DNA of 64,000 bases from positions 1,612,001-1,676,000 of the forward strand of contig NZ_CP050902.1 of assembly GCF_012272695.1 (NCBI RefSeq), given 5' to 3'. The notes under the pieces are model-generated. The model made no database searches. It was not told the DNA's origin and saw nothing but the letters and a program-made list of their open reading frames with translations. Positions 25,710 to 33,500 of this stretch are shown here, one piece after another. Numbering within the stretch: the first letter of the stretch is position 1; every line of letters begins with the position of its first letter. The stretch is from Nocardioides sp. JQ2195. Lineage in GTDB: Bacteria > Actinomycetota > Actinomycetes > Propionibacteriales > Nocardioidaceae. A program made the translations under genes and the position numbers.

Positions 25710-26245
25710 TGCAACATGACTCGGGCACCCTCGCCCACAGGGTCGCCGTGCTCGAAGCGACCATTGCGATCACCGCACTGAAATATCGCTATTGGCGTGC
25801 CTGTGACGCCAAGGACGTCGCCGGCTTCCGGGGCTGCTTCATCCGGCACGGTGCAACCGTCGGTCTGGGAGCCATCGGCGAGTTCGAGGACGCGGATGAC
25901 GCTGCAGCTGCCTTCGACGAGAAGGCGAGGTTGCTGGGGCCGGACGGAAGCTTCGCCGGCCAGGACATGCACCACGGGATGCACCCGGTGATAGCGGTCG
26001 CTGACGATCTGGTGTCAGCGACGGGCAGCTGGACGCTGAAGATGCGCCACGTCGACCTCGTCGGCAGGTTCGAGTCCGTGCTGACGGGCGAGTACGACGA
26101 CCGGTACGTCGTCGAACAGGGGGAGTGGCGCATCGCGGGTTCCTCGTTCAGGACGCTGTGGACGATGCGTCGCCCGCTGTCGGCGGAGACCGAGGTGGGT
26201 GTGTTCAGCATCTTCTCCCCGACTGGAGAGCGACCGGTCGACTGA
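25709..26245 (+). CDS. SnoaL-like NTF2-fold protein
   Basis: A 178-residue protein starting at GTG, whose G is the last base of the sulfotransferase TAG. RVAVLEATIAITALKYRYWR (residues 11-30) is the family opening, and MHHGMHPVIAVADDLVSATG is the core. The C-terminal 30 residues (MRRPLSAETEVGVFSIFSP) differ from the other copies. The coupling to a sulfotransferase repeats the 20953-22676 pattern. Confidence 0.8.
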   Translation: MQHDSGTLAHRVAVLEATIAITALKYRYWRACDAKDVAGFRGCFIRHGATVGLGAIGEFEDADDAAAAFDEKARLLGPDGSFAGQDMHHGMHPVIAVADDLVSATGSWTLKMRHVDLVGRFESVLTGEYDDRYVVEQGEWRIAGSSFRTLWTMRRPLSAETEVGVFSIFSPTGERPVD

Positions 26246-26253
26246 GGCTCCTG

Positions 26254-26268
26254 TCCCGCTCTGCGGGA
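26254..26268. promoter_or_regulatory. island palindrome upstream of cysD, no matching -10
   Basis: TCCCG-CTCTG-CGGGA has perfect 5-bp arms, but the spacer lacks the NTSAN pattern and no TANNNT box lies 37 positions away on either strand. It may instead be part of a hairpin ending the sulfotransferase operon. It is 83 bases before the cysD start. Confidence 0.35.
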
Positions 26269-26316
26269 TCCCGTCCCGGCCGGCGCCCCCCTCGGCCTCA
26301 CCCTGACACAAAGATC

Positions 26317-26328
26317 TATGCCTAGTAG
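26317..26328 (+). promoter_or_regulatory. TATGCCTAGTAG element before cysD
   Basis: Third copy of the element at 2462 and 17448, 22 bases before the cysD ATG. Overlaps an alternative in-frame ATG (26318). Function unknown. Confidence 0.35.
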
Positions 26329-26350
26329 GAATAGTGAAAGGCTTCAACCG

Positions 26351-27265
26351 ATGACTACTCTTCAATCCGACTACCAGCTGAGTCAGCTCGACCAGTTGGA
26401 GGCGGAGTCGATCCACATCTTCCGAGAGGTTGCCTCGGAGTTCGAGAAGCCGGTGCTGATGTTCTCCGGCGGCAAGGACTCGATCGTCATGCTCCGTCTG
26501 GCGGAGAAGGCGTTCTTTCCCGCGAAGATCCCGTTCCCGATCATGCAGATCGACAACGGACAGGACTTCGACGAGGTGGCCGAGACCCGCGATCGTTGGG
26601 TCAGGCGCCTCGGCGTCAAGCTGATCGTGGCGAGCATCGATGACGCGATCGCGCGCGGCATCGTGGTCGACGACGGCAAGACCTCCCGCAACCGGTTGCA
26701 GACACCGACGTTGATCAACGCGATCGAGGAGAACGGCTTCACCGCCGCCTTCGGTGGTGGTCGTCGCGACGAGGAGAAGGCCCGCGCCAAGGAACGCGTC
26801 TACTCCCACCGTGACGAGTTCGGCCAGTGGGACCCCAAGATGCAGCGTCCCGAGCTGTGGAGCCTCTACAACGGTCGTATCCACCCGGGCGAGCACATGC
26901 GGATCTTCCCGATCTCCAACTGGACCGAGCTGGACATCTGGGACTACATCGGTCGCGAGGGCATCGAGATCCCCGAGATCTACTTCTCCCACAAGCGCCG
27001 GGTCTTCGAGCGCGACGGCATGCTGTTGTCGGAGACCCCGCTGAACCCCACCCGTGAGGGCGAGGTCGTCGAGGAACGCGTCGTCCGCTTCCGCACCTGT
27101 GGTGACATCACGCTCACCGGGTGCGTCGAGTCGACCGCCTCGACCATCGAGGAGATCATCGAGGAGGTCGCCATCGCCAAGGTCACCGAGCGTGGTGCCA
27201 CCCGTGGCGACGACCGCTTCTCCGAAGCAGCCATGGAAGACCGCAAGAAGGAAGGCTATTTCTGA
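26351..27265 (+). CDS. cysD: sulfate adenylyltransferase subunit 2
   Basis: A 304-residue PP-loop protein. FSGGKDSIVMLRLAEKAF (residues 35-52) is the SGGxDS ATP-pyrophosphatase loop, and FGGGRRDEEKARAKERV is the conserved CysD segment. With CysN it makes adenosine 5'-phosphosulfate from ATP and sulfate. The ATG at 26351 fits other CysD proteins (MTTL start). An APS kinase (cysC) is not present, so PAPS for the sulfotransferases needs one elsewhere; no APS/PAPS reductase or sulfite reductase is nearby either, which favours a role in sulfation over cysteine synthesis. Overlaps cysN by one base. Confidence 0.96.
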   Translation: MTTLQSDYQLSQLDQLEAESIHIFREVASEFEKPVLMFSGGKDSIVMLRLAEKAFFPAKIPFPIMQIDNGQDFDEVAETRDRWVRRLGVKLIVASIDDAIARGIVVDDGKTSRNRLQTPTLINAIEENGFTAAFGGGRRDEEKARAKERVYSHRDEFGQWDPKMQRPELWSLYNGRIHPGEHMRIFPISNWTELDIWDYIGREGIEIPEIYFSHKRRVFERDGMLLSETPLNPTREGEVVEERVVRFRTCGDITLTGCVESTASTIEEIIEEVAIAKVTERGATRGDDRFSEAAMEDRKKEGYF

Positions 27266-28527
27266 TGGGAACCCAGATGGATCTGTTGCGCTTTGCGACG
27301 GCCGGTTCCGTCGACGACGGCAAGTCGACGCTGATCGGTCGCCTGCTGCTGGACTCGAAGTCGATCTTCGAGGACCAGCTCGAGGCCGTCGAGTCGACGT
27401 CGCAGTCCAGGGGCTACGACTACACCGACCTGGCGCTGCTGACCGATGGTCTGCGTTCGGAGCGGGAGCAGGGCATCACCATCGATGTCGCCTACCGCTA
27501 CTTCGCGACGCCGAACCGCAAGTTCATCATCGCCGACACCCCGGGCCACGTTCAGTACACCCGCAACATGGTCACCGGTGCCTCCACCGCTGACCTGGGC
27601 CTGGTGCTGGTCGACGCCCGTCAGGGCCTGACCGAGCAGTCGCGCCGCCACGCGGTGATCCTGTCGCTGCTGCGGGTGCCGCACCTCGTGCTCGCGGTGA
27701 ACAAGATGGACCTCGTCGACTTCGACGAGGACGTGTTCGAACGCATCCAGAAGGAGTTCTCCTCCTTCGCGACCAAGCTGAACATCCCCGACCTCGAGAT
27801 CATCCCGATCTCGGCGTTGCAGGGCGACAACGTGGTCACCCGCTCCGAGAACATGGACTGGTACAAGGGTCCCACGCTCATGCACCACCTCGAGCACGTC
27901 CACGTCGCCTCCGACCGCGACCTGCACACCTCGCGCTTCCCCGTGCAGTACGTCGTCCGACCCAAGTCCGACGACTTCCACGACTACCGCGGCTACGCAG
28001 GCCAGCTCGCCGGTGGCGTGCTGAAGCCGGGAGACGAGGTCATCGTGCTGCCCAGTGGAATGACCTCGACCGTGGCCTCGATCGACCTGTTCGACAACGA
28101 GATCACCCAGGCGTTCCCGCCGATGTCGGTCACCGTGCGGCTCGAGGACGACATCGACGTCTCGCGGGGCGACATGATCGCGCGGGTGAACAACGCGCCG
28201 AAGCCGAGCCAGGACATCGACGCGATGGTCTGCTGGATGACCAACGAGCCGCTGCGCCCGCGCCAGAAGCTCGCCATCAAGCACACCACCCGCACCGGTC
28301 GTGCCCTGGTCAAGGACATCCAGTACCGCCTGGACATCAACACCCTGCACCGCGACCAGGAGACGAAGGAGCTCGGGGTCAACGAGATCGGCCGCGTCCA
28401 GCTGCGCACCACGGTGCCACTGCTGTGCGACCCCTACTCGAAGAACCGCACCACGGGCTCGTTCATCCTGATCGACGAGGCCACCGGCGTCACCGTCGGC
28501 GCCGGAATGATCAATGACGCCGACTGA
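27265..28527 (+). CDS. cysN: sulfate adenylyltransferase subunit 1 (GTPase), CysN without APS kinase
   Basis: A 420-residue translation-factor-like GTPase. GSVDDGKSTLIGRLL is the P-loop (residues 14-28), DTPGHVQYTRNM is the G3 region, and NKMD is G4. Two beta-barrel domains follow. GTP hydrolysis drives the energetically unfavourable sulfurylase reaction. The length shows that no CysC domain is fused, unlike the CysNC of mycobacteria. It sits in one operon with cysD, an SDR and a SnoaL-like gene. Confidence 0.96.
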   Translation: MGTQMDLLRFATAGSVDDGKSTLIGRLLLDSKSIFEDQLEAVESTSQSRGYDYTDLALLTDGLRSEREQGITIDVAYRYFATPNRKFIIADTPGHVQYTRNMVTGASTADLGLVLVDARQGLTEQSRRHAVILSLLRVPHLVLAVNKMDLVDFDEDVFERIQKEFSSFATKLNIPDLEIIPISALQGDNVVTRSENMDWYKGPTLMHHLEHVHVASDRDLHTSRFPVQYVVRPKSDDFHDYRGYAGQLAGGVLKPGDEVIVLPSGMTSTVASIDLFDNEITQAFPPMSVTVRLEDDIDVSRGDMIARVNNAPKPSQDIDAMVCWMTNEPLRPRQKLAIKHTTRTGRALVKDIQYRLDINTLHRDQETKELGVNEIGRVQLRTTVPLLCDPYSKNRTTGSFILIDEATGVTVGAGMINDAD

Positions 28528-28546
28528 ACCAGGAACGGAGAGCATC

Positions 28547-29290
28547 ATGGGAAGGCTTGACGGGCGAGTGGCGATCGTCACCGGCGGCGCTCGCGGAATG
28601 GGCGCCTCGCACGTGCGTGGACTGCTCAGCGAGGGAGCCCAGGTCGTCTTCGGCGACGTCCTGGAGGATGAGGGCCGGGCGCTGGAGAAGGAGCTCGGCG
28701 ACGACTGCCGGTTCCTGCCGCACGACGCGACCTCGGAGGAGGGCTGGGTTGCGATCGTCGACCTGGCCGTGTCCACCTTCGGGCGGCTCGACATCCTCGT
28801 GAACAACGCAGGAATCCTCGGGTTCGGGTCGATGGAGGAGATGACGTCGGACGCGTTCCGGAAGATCATCGACGTCAACCTGGTGTCGCAGTGGTTGGGC
28901 ATGAAGTACGCCAGCTCCGCGATGAAGGGTGGCTCGATCGTGAACATCTCCTCGCTCAATGGCGTGGTCGGCGGGATGAACCTGACCGCCTACACGGCGA
29001 GCAAGTTCGGGGTGACCGGGTTGACCAAGTCGGCTGCAATTGAGCTCGGGCCCAAGGGGATCCGGGTCAACTCGGTGCATCCGGCCGGCGTCGCGACACC
29101 CATGCTCGGGCGCGAGGCGGATGATGTCGATGCCTCGAGCGGTCCCATGTCCACGATCCCGATCCCGCGCCTCGCCCGGCCCCAGGAGGTCACCGAGATG
29201 GTGTTGTTCCTGGCCAGCGACGCATCGAGCTACTCCACGGGATCGCACTTCCTGATCGACGGTGGCATGTCCGCCGGCGCCGGATTCTGA
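28547..29290 (+). CDS. short-chain dehydrogenase/reductase, 3-oxoacyl-ACP reductase/HSD type
   Basis: A 247-residue classical SDR. TGGARGMG (residues 12-19), FGDV with the aspartate favouring NAD, NNAG, the NISSLNG serines, YTASK, and IDGGMSAGAGF at the end, much like 3alpha/20beta-hydroxysteroid dehydrogenases. GGAG six bases before ATG 28547 fixes the start. It follows cysN by 19 bases. The SDR remnant at 2.5 kb looks related. Confidence 0.87.
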   Translation: MGRLDGRVAIVTGGARGMGASHVRGLLSEGAQVVFGDVLEDEGRALEKELGDDCRFLPHDATSEEGWVAIVDLAVSTFGRLDILVNNAGILGFGSMEEMTSDAFRKIIDVNLVSQWLGMKYASSAMKGGSIVNISSLNGVVGGMNLTAYTASKFGVTGLTKSAAIELGPKGIRVNSVHPAGVATPMLGREADDVDASSGPMSTIPIPRLARPQEVTEMVLFLASDASSYSTGSHFLIDGGMSAGAGF

Positions 29291-29310
29291 TCGAGCGGGG
29301 GAGCCACCCG

Positions 29311-29887
29311 ATGATGTCCACGGCCGACTTCACGACACGTTGCGAGATCCGCGATGCACTGGCCCGCTACGTGCGTGGAGTCGACCGCCTGGATGCTGCG
29401 CTGATCCGGAGCTGCTACCACCCGGATGCCTACGAGGTGCACGGCATCTTCAATGGCAACGCCTACGAGTTCGCGGACTGGCGGGTCCGTCAGACCTTCA
29501 GGTCCCATCATGTGCTGTCCGAGAGCGCGATCCGGATCAACGACGAGCGGGCGTTCGTGGAGACCCCCTTCGCCGCGGTCACGCATGTCGACATCGCGAC
29601 ACCTGACCACGCCGGCATCATCGAGTCTCGCTCCGACGGGTGGTATCTGGACCTGTTCACCCGTGAAGAGGGGCGGTGGGCGATCAAGCATCGTCATGTC
29701 AACGTGTTCGCTCGATCGCAGGTCCTCATCGAAGCCGGGGGACAGCCCCAGCTCGGCGGAGAGTGCTCGGCTCTCGGCACTCGAGTTCGACCTGCCCAGC
29801 GCAGCACCGGCCGCTTCAGCTGTGGCGGACGTCGCCGAGACGATCCGCGAGCAGTTCCTCGCCAAGCGCCTCGGCGCACAGGTCTGA
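29311..29887 (+). CDS. SnoaL-like protein with probable frameshift
   Basis: The N-terminal 140 residues read as a SnoaL-like protein, with IRDALARYVRGVDRLD, SCYHPDAYEVHG and HRHVNVFARSQVLIEAG. At a run of five G (29737-29741) the family-like continuation switches frame: loss of one G would give DSPSSAESARLSALEFD and a natural stop at 29887. As written, the frame runs on to 29940 through an arginine-rich tail unlike the family. Either a sequencing error in the G run or a recent frameshift. GGGGAG is seven bases before the ATG. Last gene of the cysDN operon. Confidence 0.7.
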
Positions 29888-29952
29888 GCCCGGTGGTCGT
29901 TCCCACCGACCGGGACGCGCGCACTGCCCTGCCGACGTGATTCGGGTCACGA

Positions 29953-30002
29953 TCCCGTTGATCAGGACGCCGAAGTTGGTCGCCGGGTCCGATGGCTAGA
30001 TT
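29953..30002 (+). promoter_or_regulatory. island-type promoter of Rieske oxygenase 1
   Basis: TCCCG-TTGAT-CAGGA at 29953-29967 and TAGATT at 29997-30002. Centre to first T is 37. Confidence 0.8.
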
Positions 30003-30068
30003 CGCGGCATCGTGGAACCATCCCGGTCCGGCACGGTGTCGGACCCGGTCAGGAAGGCAGTGGTTGAA

Positions 30069-31235
30069 ATGTCGGTTGTCGAAACCCCCTCCGACGAGGT
30101 GCGCAGCATCGAAGCTGCCGCTGTCGAGGAGCGCTTTGCCCGGGGCTGGCACTGCCTGGGACTGTCCCGGAACTTCAGGGACGGTGAGCCGCACTCGATC
30201 CAGGCATTCGGCCAGAAGCTGGTCGTGTTCATGGGCGAGGACGAGAAAGTCAACGTTCTCGACGCCTACTGCCGCCACATGGGCGGTGACCTGTCCCAGG
30301 GCACGGTGAAGGGCAACGAGGTCGCCTGCCCGTTCCACGACTGGCGCTGGGGTGGCGACGGTCGCTGCAAGGCCATTCCGTACGCCCGCCGGGTGCCGTT
30401 GCGTGCCCGCACCGCGACCTGGCCGACGATGGAGCAGGACGGCATGCTCTTCGTCTGGAACGACCCCGAGGGCAACCCGCCTCCCGAAGAGGTCGCCATC
30501 CCGCGCATCACAAAGTTCGATGACGGGGAGTGGACCGACTGGGTGTGGAACGAGATGGTCGTGCACACGAACGCGCGCGAGGTGATCGACAACGTTGTCG
30601 ACATGGCGCACTTCTTCTACGTGCACAACGGCTTCCCGACGTACTTCAAGAACGTCTTCGAGGGCCACGTCGCCACCCAGTACTACGACGGCGTACAGCG
30701 TGAGGACGTCGTGCACCAGATGGACGAGGCGAAGAAGGCCGATGGGCCCAAGTTCATCGGGTCCGGCTCGGAGGCGGCCTACCACGGTCCGTCCTTCATG
30801 ATCGACTACCTCGACCACAAGTTCGAGGATGGCGAGAACCCCTCGGTGCTGATCAACGCGCACTACCCGATCGACAACAACAGCTTCATGCTGCACTTCG
30901 GGCTGCGGGTCAAGCGCCGTCCCGGGATGAGCGCCGAGGCCGCAGAGGCCGGTGCCCAGGCCACCGGGCAAGGCATCCTGGCGGGTTTCATGCAGGACGT
31001 CGAGATCTGGCGCAGCAAGACCCGGATCGACAACCCCCTGCTCTGCGAGGAGGACGGCCCGGTCTACCAGTTGCGTCGGTGGTACCAGCAGTTCTACGTC
31101 GACGTCGCCGACGTGACCCCGGAGATGACCGACCGCTTCGAGTTCGAGATCGACACCACGATGGCAGTCAAGGCTTGGCGTGCCGAGGTCGCGGCGAACA
31201 TCGCGCGGCGGGAGTCTGCGGGCTCTCCCGCGTGA
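30069..31235 (+). CDS. kshA: KshA-like Rieske oxygenase (3-ketosteroid 9alpha-hydroxylase type), copy 1
   Basis: A 388-residue oxygenase. The Rieske ligands are C68-x-H70 and C87-x2-H90, in CRHMGGDLSQGTVKG and CPFHDWRW, wording very close to KshA. The mononuclear iron site is DNVVDMAHFFYVH, with the distal aspartate in QDVEIW. KshA adds the 9alpha-hydroxyl that, with the delta1 double bond, opens ring B. It needs a reductase, probably the KshB-like protein at 35.2 kb. The start at 30069 aligns with copy 2; the GTG at 30012 lies almost at the transcript start. A 336-bp part is almost identical to copy 2. Confidence 0.88.
   Translation: MSVVETPSDEVRSIEAAAVEERFARGWHCLGLSRNFRDGEPHSIQAFGQKLVVFMGEDEKVNVLDAYCRHMGGDLSQGTVKGNEVACPFHDWRWGGDGRCKAIPYARRVPLRARTATWPTMEQDGMLFVWNDPEGNPPPEEVAIPRITKFDDGEWTDWVWNEMVVHTNAREVIDNVVDMAHFFYVHNGFPTYFKNVFEGHVATQYYDGVQREDVVHQMDEAKKADGPKFIGSGSEAAYHGPSFMIDYLDHKFEDGENPSVLINAHYPIDNNSFMLHFGLRVKRRPGMSAEAAEAGAQATGQGILAGFMQDVEIWRSKTRIDNPLLCEEDGPVYQLRRWYQQFYVDVADVTPEMTDRFEFEIDTTMAVKAWRAEVAANIARRESAGSPA
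30147..30482 (+). repeat. 336-bp tract nearly identical to 53587-53922 (inverted)
   Basis: Both KshA-like genes share this tract with about six mismatches by eye, covering the Rieske domain from the GWHCLGL segment to the DPEGNPP segment. Outside it the proteins differ at many positions. The copies are 23 kb apart in opposite orientation. Gene conversion or a recent partial duplication explains it best. Confidence 0.88.
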
Positions 31236-31268
31236 TCAGGGGCACTGACGGACCGGAAGTCCACGGCG

Positions 31269-31298
31269 ACCGTTGGTGGGCCGTGCTCGACCGACGGT
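31269..31298. terminator. possible hairpin between convergent genes
   Basis: ACCGTTGGT (31269-31277) and ACCGACGGT (31290-31298) pair over nine positions with one G-T pair, loop 12. It lies in the 68 bases between the Rieske gene and the IclR gene stops. Confidence 0.45.
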
Positions 31299-31303
31299 GA
31301 AGG

Positions 31304-32158
31304 TCACATCAGTGCGTCGTCATCGATCAGGGTGAGAATCCGCTCCATCATGCCGTCGGACCAGACGGTGGAGGGCATGTCCTCGGGTGAGCTGCGCGGG
31401 AACATCCGCCGTGATGCCCGACGTGCCACGTCGAGGACCAGTGGGGCGTATCGCTCGAGCGGCCCGGCGCCGGAATCGCCGCACAGGGAGATTCCGGCGA
31501 CGACGCCTTCAGGTCCACGGATCGCGGCGCCGACACAGGAGATGCCCGGCACGTACTCGTCGCGTTCGAAGGCGAGGCCGTGGCGACCTCGGATCCGCCG
31601 CAGCTCTTCGTGCATCACCAACAGGTCGGTGATCGTGTTGCGGGTTCGGGCCTTCATGCCGTCCTCGAGCAGGGTGTCGGCCTCCTCCGGCGAGAGCCAG
31701 GCGAGCATCGCCTTGCCGAGGCCCACGGCGTGGGCAGGTGCCCGGCCGCCCACCCGTGACGGGAGCGAAGCGGCCGAGGCCCCACCGATCCGATCGAGAT
31801 AGACCACGTCGGCGAAGTCGAGCACACCGAGGTGGACGATCCGGCCGGTCTGGGCATGCAGTTCCTCGAGCAGTGGCACCACCGCCGAACGGAGCTCGGA
31901 GTGGTCACTGACCACGCCACCCAGCTGAAGGGCGCGCTGACCGAGTGCGTAGCCGCCCTGGGTGTGCCGAAGCCAGCCCAGCCGGAGCAGTTGTTCGAGG
32001 ATTCGATGGCAGGTGGATCGCGGAAGACCACTGCTGGCGGCGATCTCATCGAGCCGGAGGCGCACGCTGCGGTCGTCGAATGCATCGAGGATCAATGTCA
32101 TCCGCTCCACCATCGAGGGTGGAGCCACGCTGGGATCGGCCGGCTGGTCCTGTTTCAT
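31304..32158 (-). CDS. IclR-family transcriptional regulator (copy 1)
   Basis: A 284-residue regulator. The N-terminal winged helix has LRLDEIAASSGLPRSTCHRI followed by LEQLLRLGWL. The C-terminal effector domain has LDRIGGASAASLPSRVGGRA, HAVGLGKAML and RGRHGLAFERDEYVPGISC, the standard IclR effector-binding segments. AGGAG is eight bases before ATG 32158. It is 32 bases after an HsaA-like gene on the same strand. IclR proteins are often activators of aromatic or steroid catabolism that bind palindromes upstream of -35, so this is one of two candidates to bind the 15-bp island palindrome. Closely similar to the IclR at 58.9 kb. Confidence 0.9.
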   Translation of the reverse strand: MKQDQPADPSVAPPSMVERMTLILDAFDDRSVRLRLDEIAASSGLPRSTCHRILEQLLRLGWLRHTQGGYALGQRALQLGGVVSDHSELRSAVVPLLEELHAQTGRIVHLGVLDFADVVYLDRIGGASAASLPSRVGGRAPAHAVGLGKAMLAWLSPEEADTLLEDGMKARTRNTITDLLVMHEELRRIRGRHGLAFERDEYVPGISCVGAAIRGPEGVVAGISLCGDSGAGPLERYAPLVLDVARRASRRMFPRSSPEDMPSTVWSDGMMERILTLIDDDALM

Positions 32159-32190
32159 CGGAGACTCTCCTTGGGGCGGGGGCGGCACGT

Positions 32191-33393
32191 CTAGACCAGG
32201 ATGAGGCTGTCGTCGACGCCGAGCCCGTAGGCCCAACGTCCGTACAGGGACAGGCCTTGATCGACGTCGTTGACCAGGTGAGCCGCGCCTGTGTGCACGT
32301 CACGCCACGCGCGCTGGATCGGCGTGCTCGTGCGTACGGCGTGCCCGCCGGCGGCCTTGAACAGCAGGTCGACAGCCTCCACCGCACGTTCGGTACTCCG
32401 GACCTGGTCGCGACGCGAACGCAGCCGAAGCTCCATGGGGATCGGCTCGTTGCGCCTTGCGTGATCCATCTGCTCGCGAAGATCCCGGTCCACCTGCAAC
32501 ACCGAGGCGTCGATCTCAGCAGTTCCGCGAGCGACGGCGACATGGGCGAAGTCGTCCTCGGTGCCCTTGCGACCGCCGTGGCTGAGCCGGCTGCGGTCCC
32601 GCATCCGGGCCAGGTGATAGTCGTAGGCGCCCTCTGCCGCACCCAGGAGCGGCATGGTGATGGCGGTGCTGTGGATGGTCGCGAACGGCACCCGGTAGAG
32701 CGCGGGGGAGTCGGCCTGACGCTGGATTCCGGCGATTCTGGTCCGACCCGCCGAGCCGTAGACGCGATGCAGTGGGACGAACGCGTCGCGGACGACGACG
32801 TCCCGGCAGCCGGCGCCCCGCAGGCCGACCACGTTCCAGTCGTCGGTCAGGGTCAGGTCCTCACGAGGAACCAGGACCGCGGTGTAGTCGAGCGGGTCGC
32901 CAGCCGGACCGATCAGCAATGAGCCCAGCACTATCCACTGACAATGTGCGACGCCTGGGGCAGAACGCCACGACCCATTGAGGCGATAGCCACCCTCGAT
33001 CGGCACCAGGCGCCCCATCGGTGCGTAGGAGGAGGTGACCAGTGCGTCGGCGTCCACGTCCCACACGTCATGGGAGGCCCGTGGCTCGAGCAGCGCGACA
33101 TGCCAAGGCGTCGCCCCGATCAGGGAAGCAGCCCAGCCGGTCGAGCCACAACCCGAGGCGAGCACCCGGATCGCGGTGAAGAAGTCAGCCGGAGCGGACT
33201 CGGTCCCCCATGGGCGTGGCTGGAGCATGCGGAACAACCCGGAATCGATGAGTGCAGCCATGGTCTCATCGGCGATGGTGCGCTCCGACTCGGTCCGGGA
33301 CGCCCGTTCCCGGAGGGTCGGCACGAGGGCACGCACCCGCTCGACGATCTCCATCGACACGTCGGGCTGCCTTTCTGTCGGGGACTGCGGCAC
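32191..33393 (-). CDS. HsaA-like flavin-dependent monooxygenase (copy 1)
   Basis: A 400-residue acyl-CoA-dehydrogenase-fold monooxygenase. RMLQPRPWGTESAPADFF, CGSTGWAASLIGATPWHVAL, SSYAPMGRLVP and WNVVGLRGAGCRDVVV match the flavin-binding segments of HsaA-type oxygenases. In the cholesterol pathway HsaA ortho-hydroxylates the phenolic 3-HSA using FMNH2 from HsaB. It starts at GTG with AGGAGG five bases upstream. It is most similar to copy 3 (54156), including the PIPMELRLRSRRDQV block. With the IclR gene it forms a two-gene minus-strand unit. Confidence 0.85.
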   Translation of the reverse strand: MPQSPTERQPDVSMEIVERVRALVPTLRERASRTESERTIADETMAALIDSGLFRMLQPRPWGTESAPADFFTAIRVLASGCGSTGWAASLIGATPWHVALLEPRASHDVWDVDADALVTSSYAPMGRLVPIEGGYRLNGSWRSAPGVAHCQWIVLGSLLIGPAGDPLDYTAVLVPREDLTLTDDWNVVGLRGAGCRDVVVRDAFVPLHRVYGSAGRTRIAGIQRQADSPALYRVPFATIHSTAITMPLLGAAEGAYDYHLARMRDRSRLSHGGRKGTEDDFAHVAVARGTAEIDASVLQVDRDLREQMDHARRNEPIPMELRLRSRRDQVRSTERAVEAVDLLFKAAGGHAVRTSTPIQRAWRDVHTGAAHLVNDVDQGLSLYGRWAYGLGVDDSLILV

Positions 33394-33443
33394 GCTTCCT
33401 CCTCAGCCTAGCCTCGGTGCACGCGTCGGTGGGCTGGTGCGCG

Positions 33444-33493
33444 TCCCGCTCAACGGGATGTTGACCAGCCCCTGCAGCGCCGCTCACTAGCGT
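33444..33493 (+). promoter_or_regulatory. island-type promoter of KstD-like gene 2, leaderless
   Basis: TCCCG-CTCAA-CGGGA at 33444-33458 and TAGCGT at 33488-33493. Centre to first T is 37. Only seven bases separate the box from the ATG at 33501, so transcription should begin at or next to the start codon. Confidence 0.82.
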
Positions 33494-33500
33494 CCCGGGC

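Noticed and set aside
29742..29940. 209-residue SnoaL-like protein ending at 29940
   Set aside because: After the G run this frame becomes arginine-rich and unlike the family, while another frame carries a plausible C-terminus.
33405..33410. Minus-strand TAGGCT as the -10 of the HsaA-like/IclR unit
   Set aside because: It is 41, not 37, from the palindrome centre and overlaps the ribosome site, so the mRNA would lack it. The true promoter of this unit was not found.
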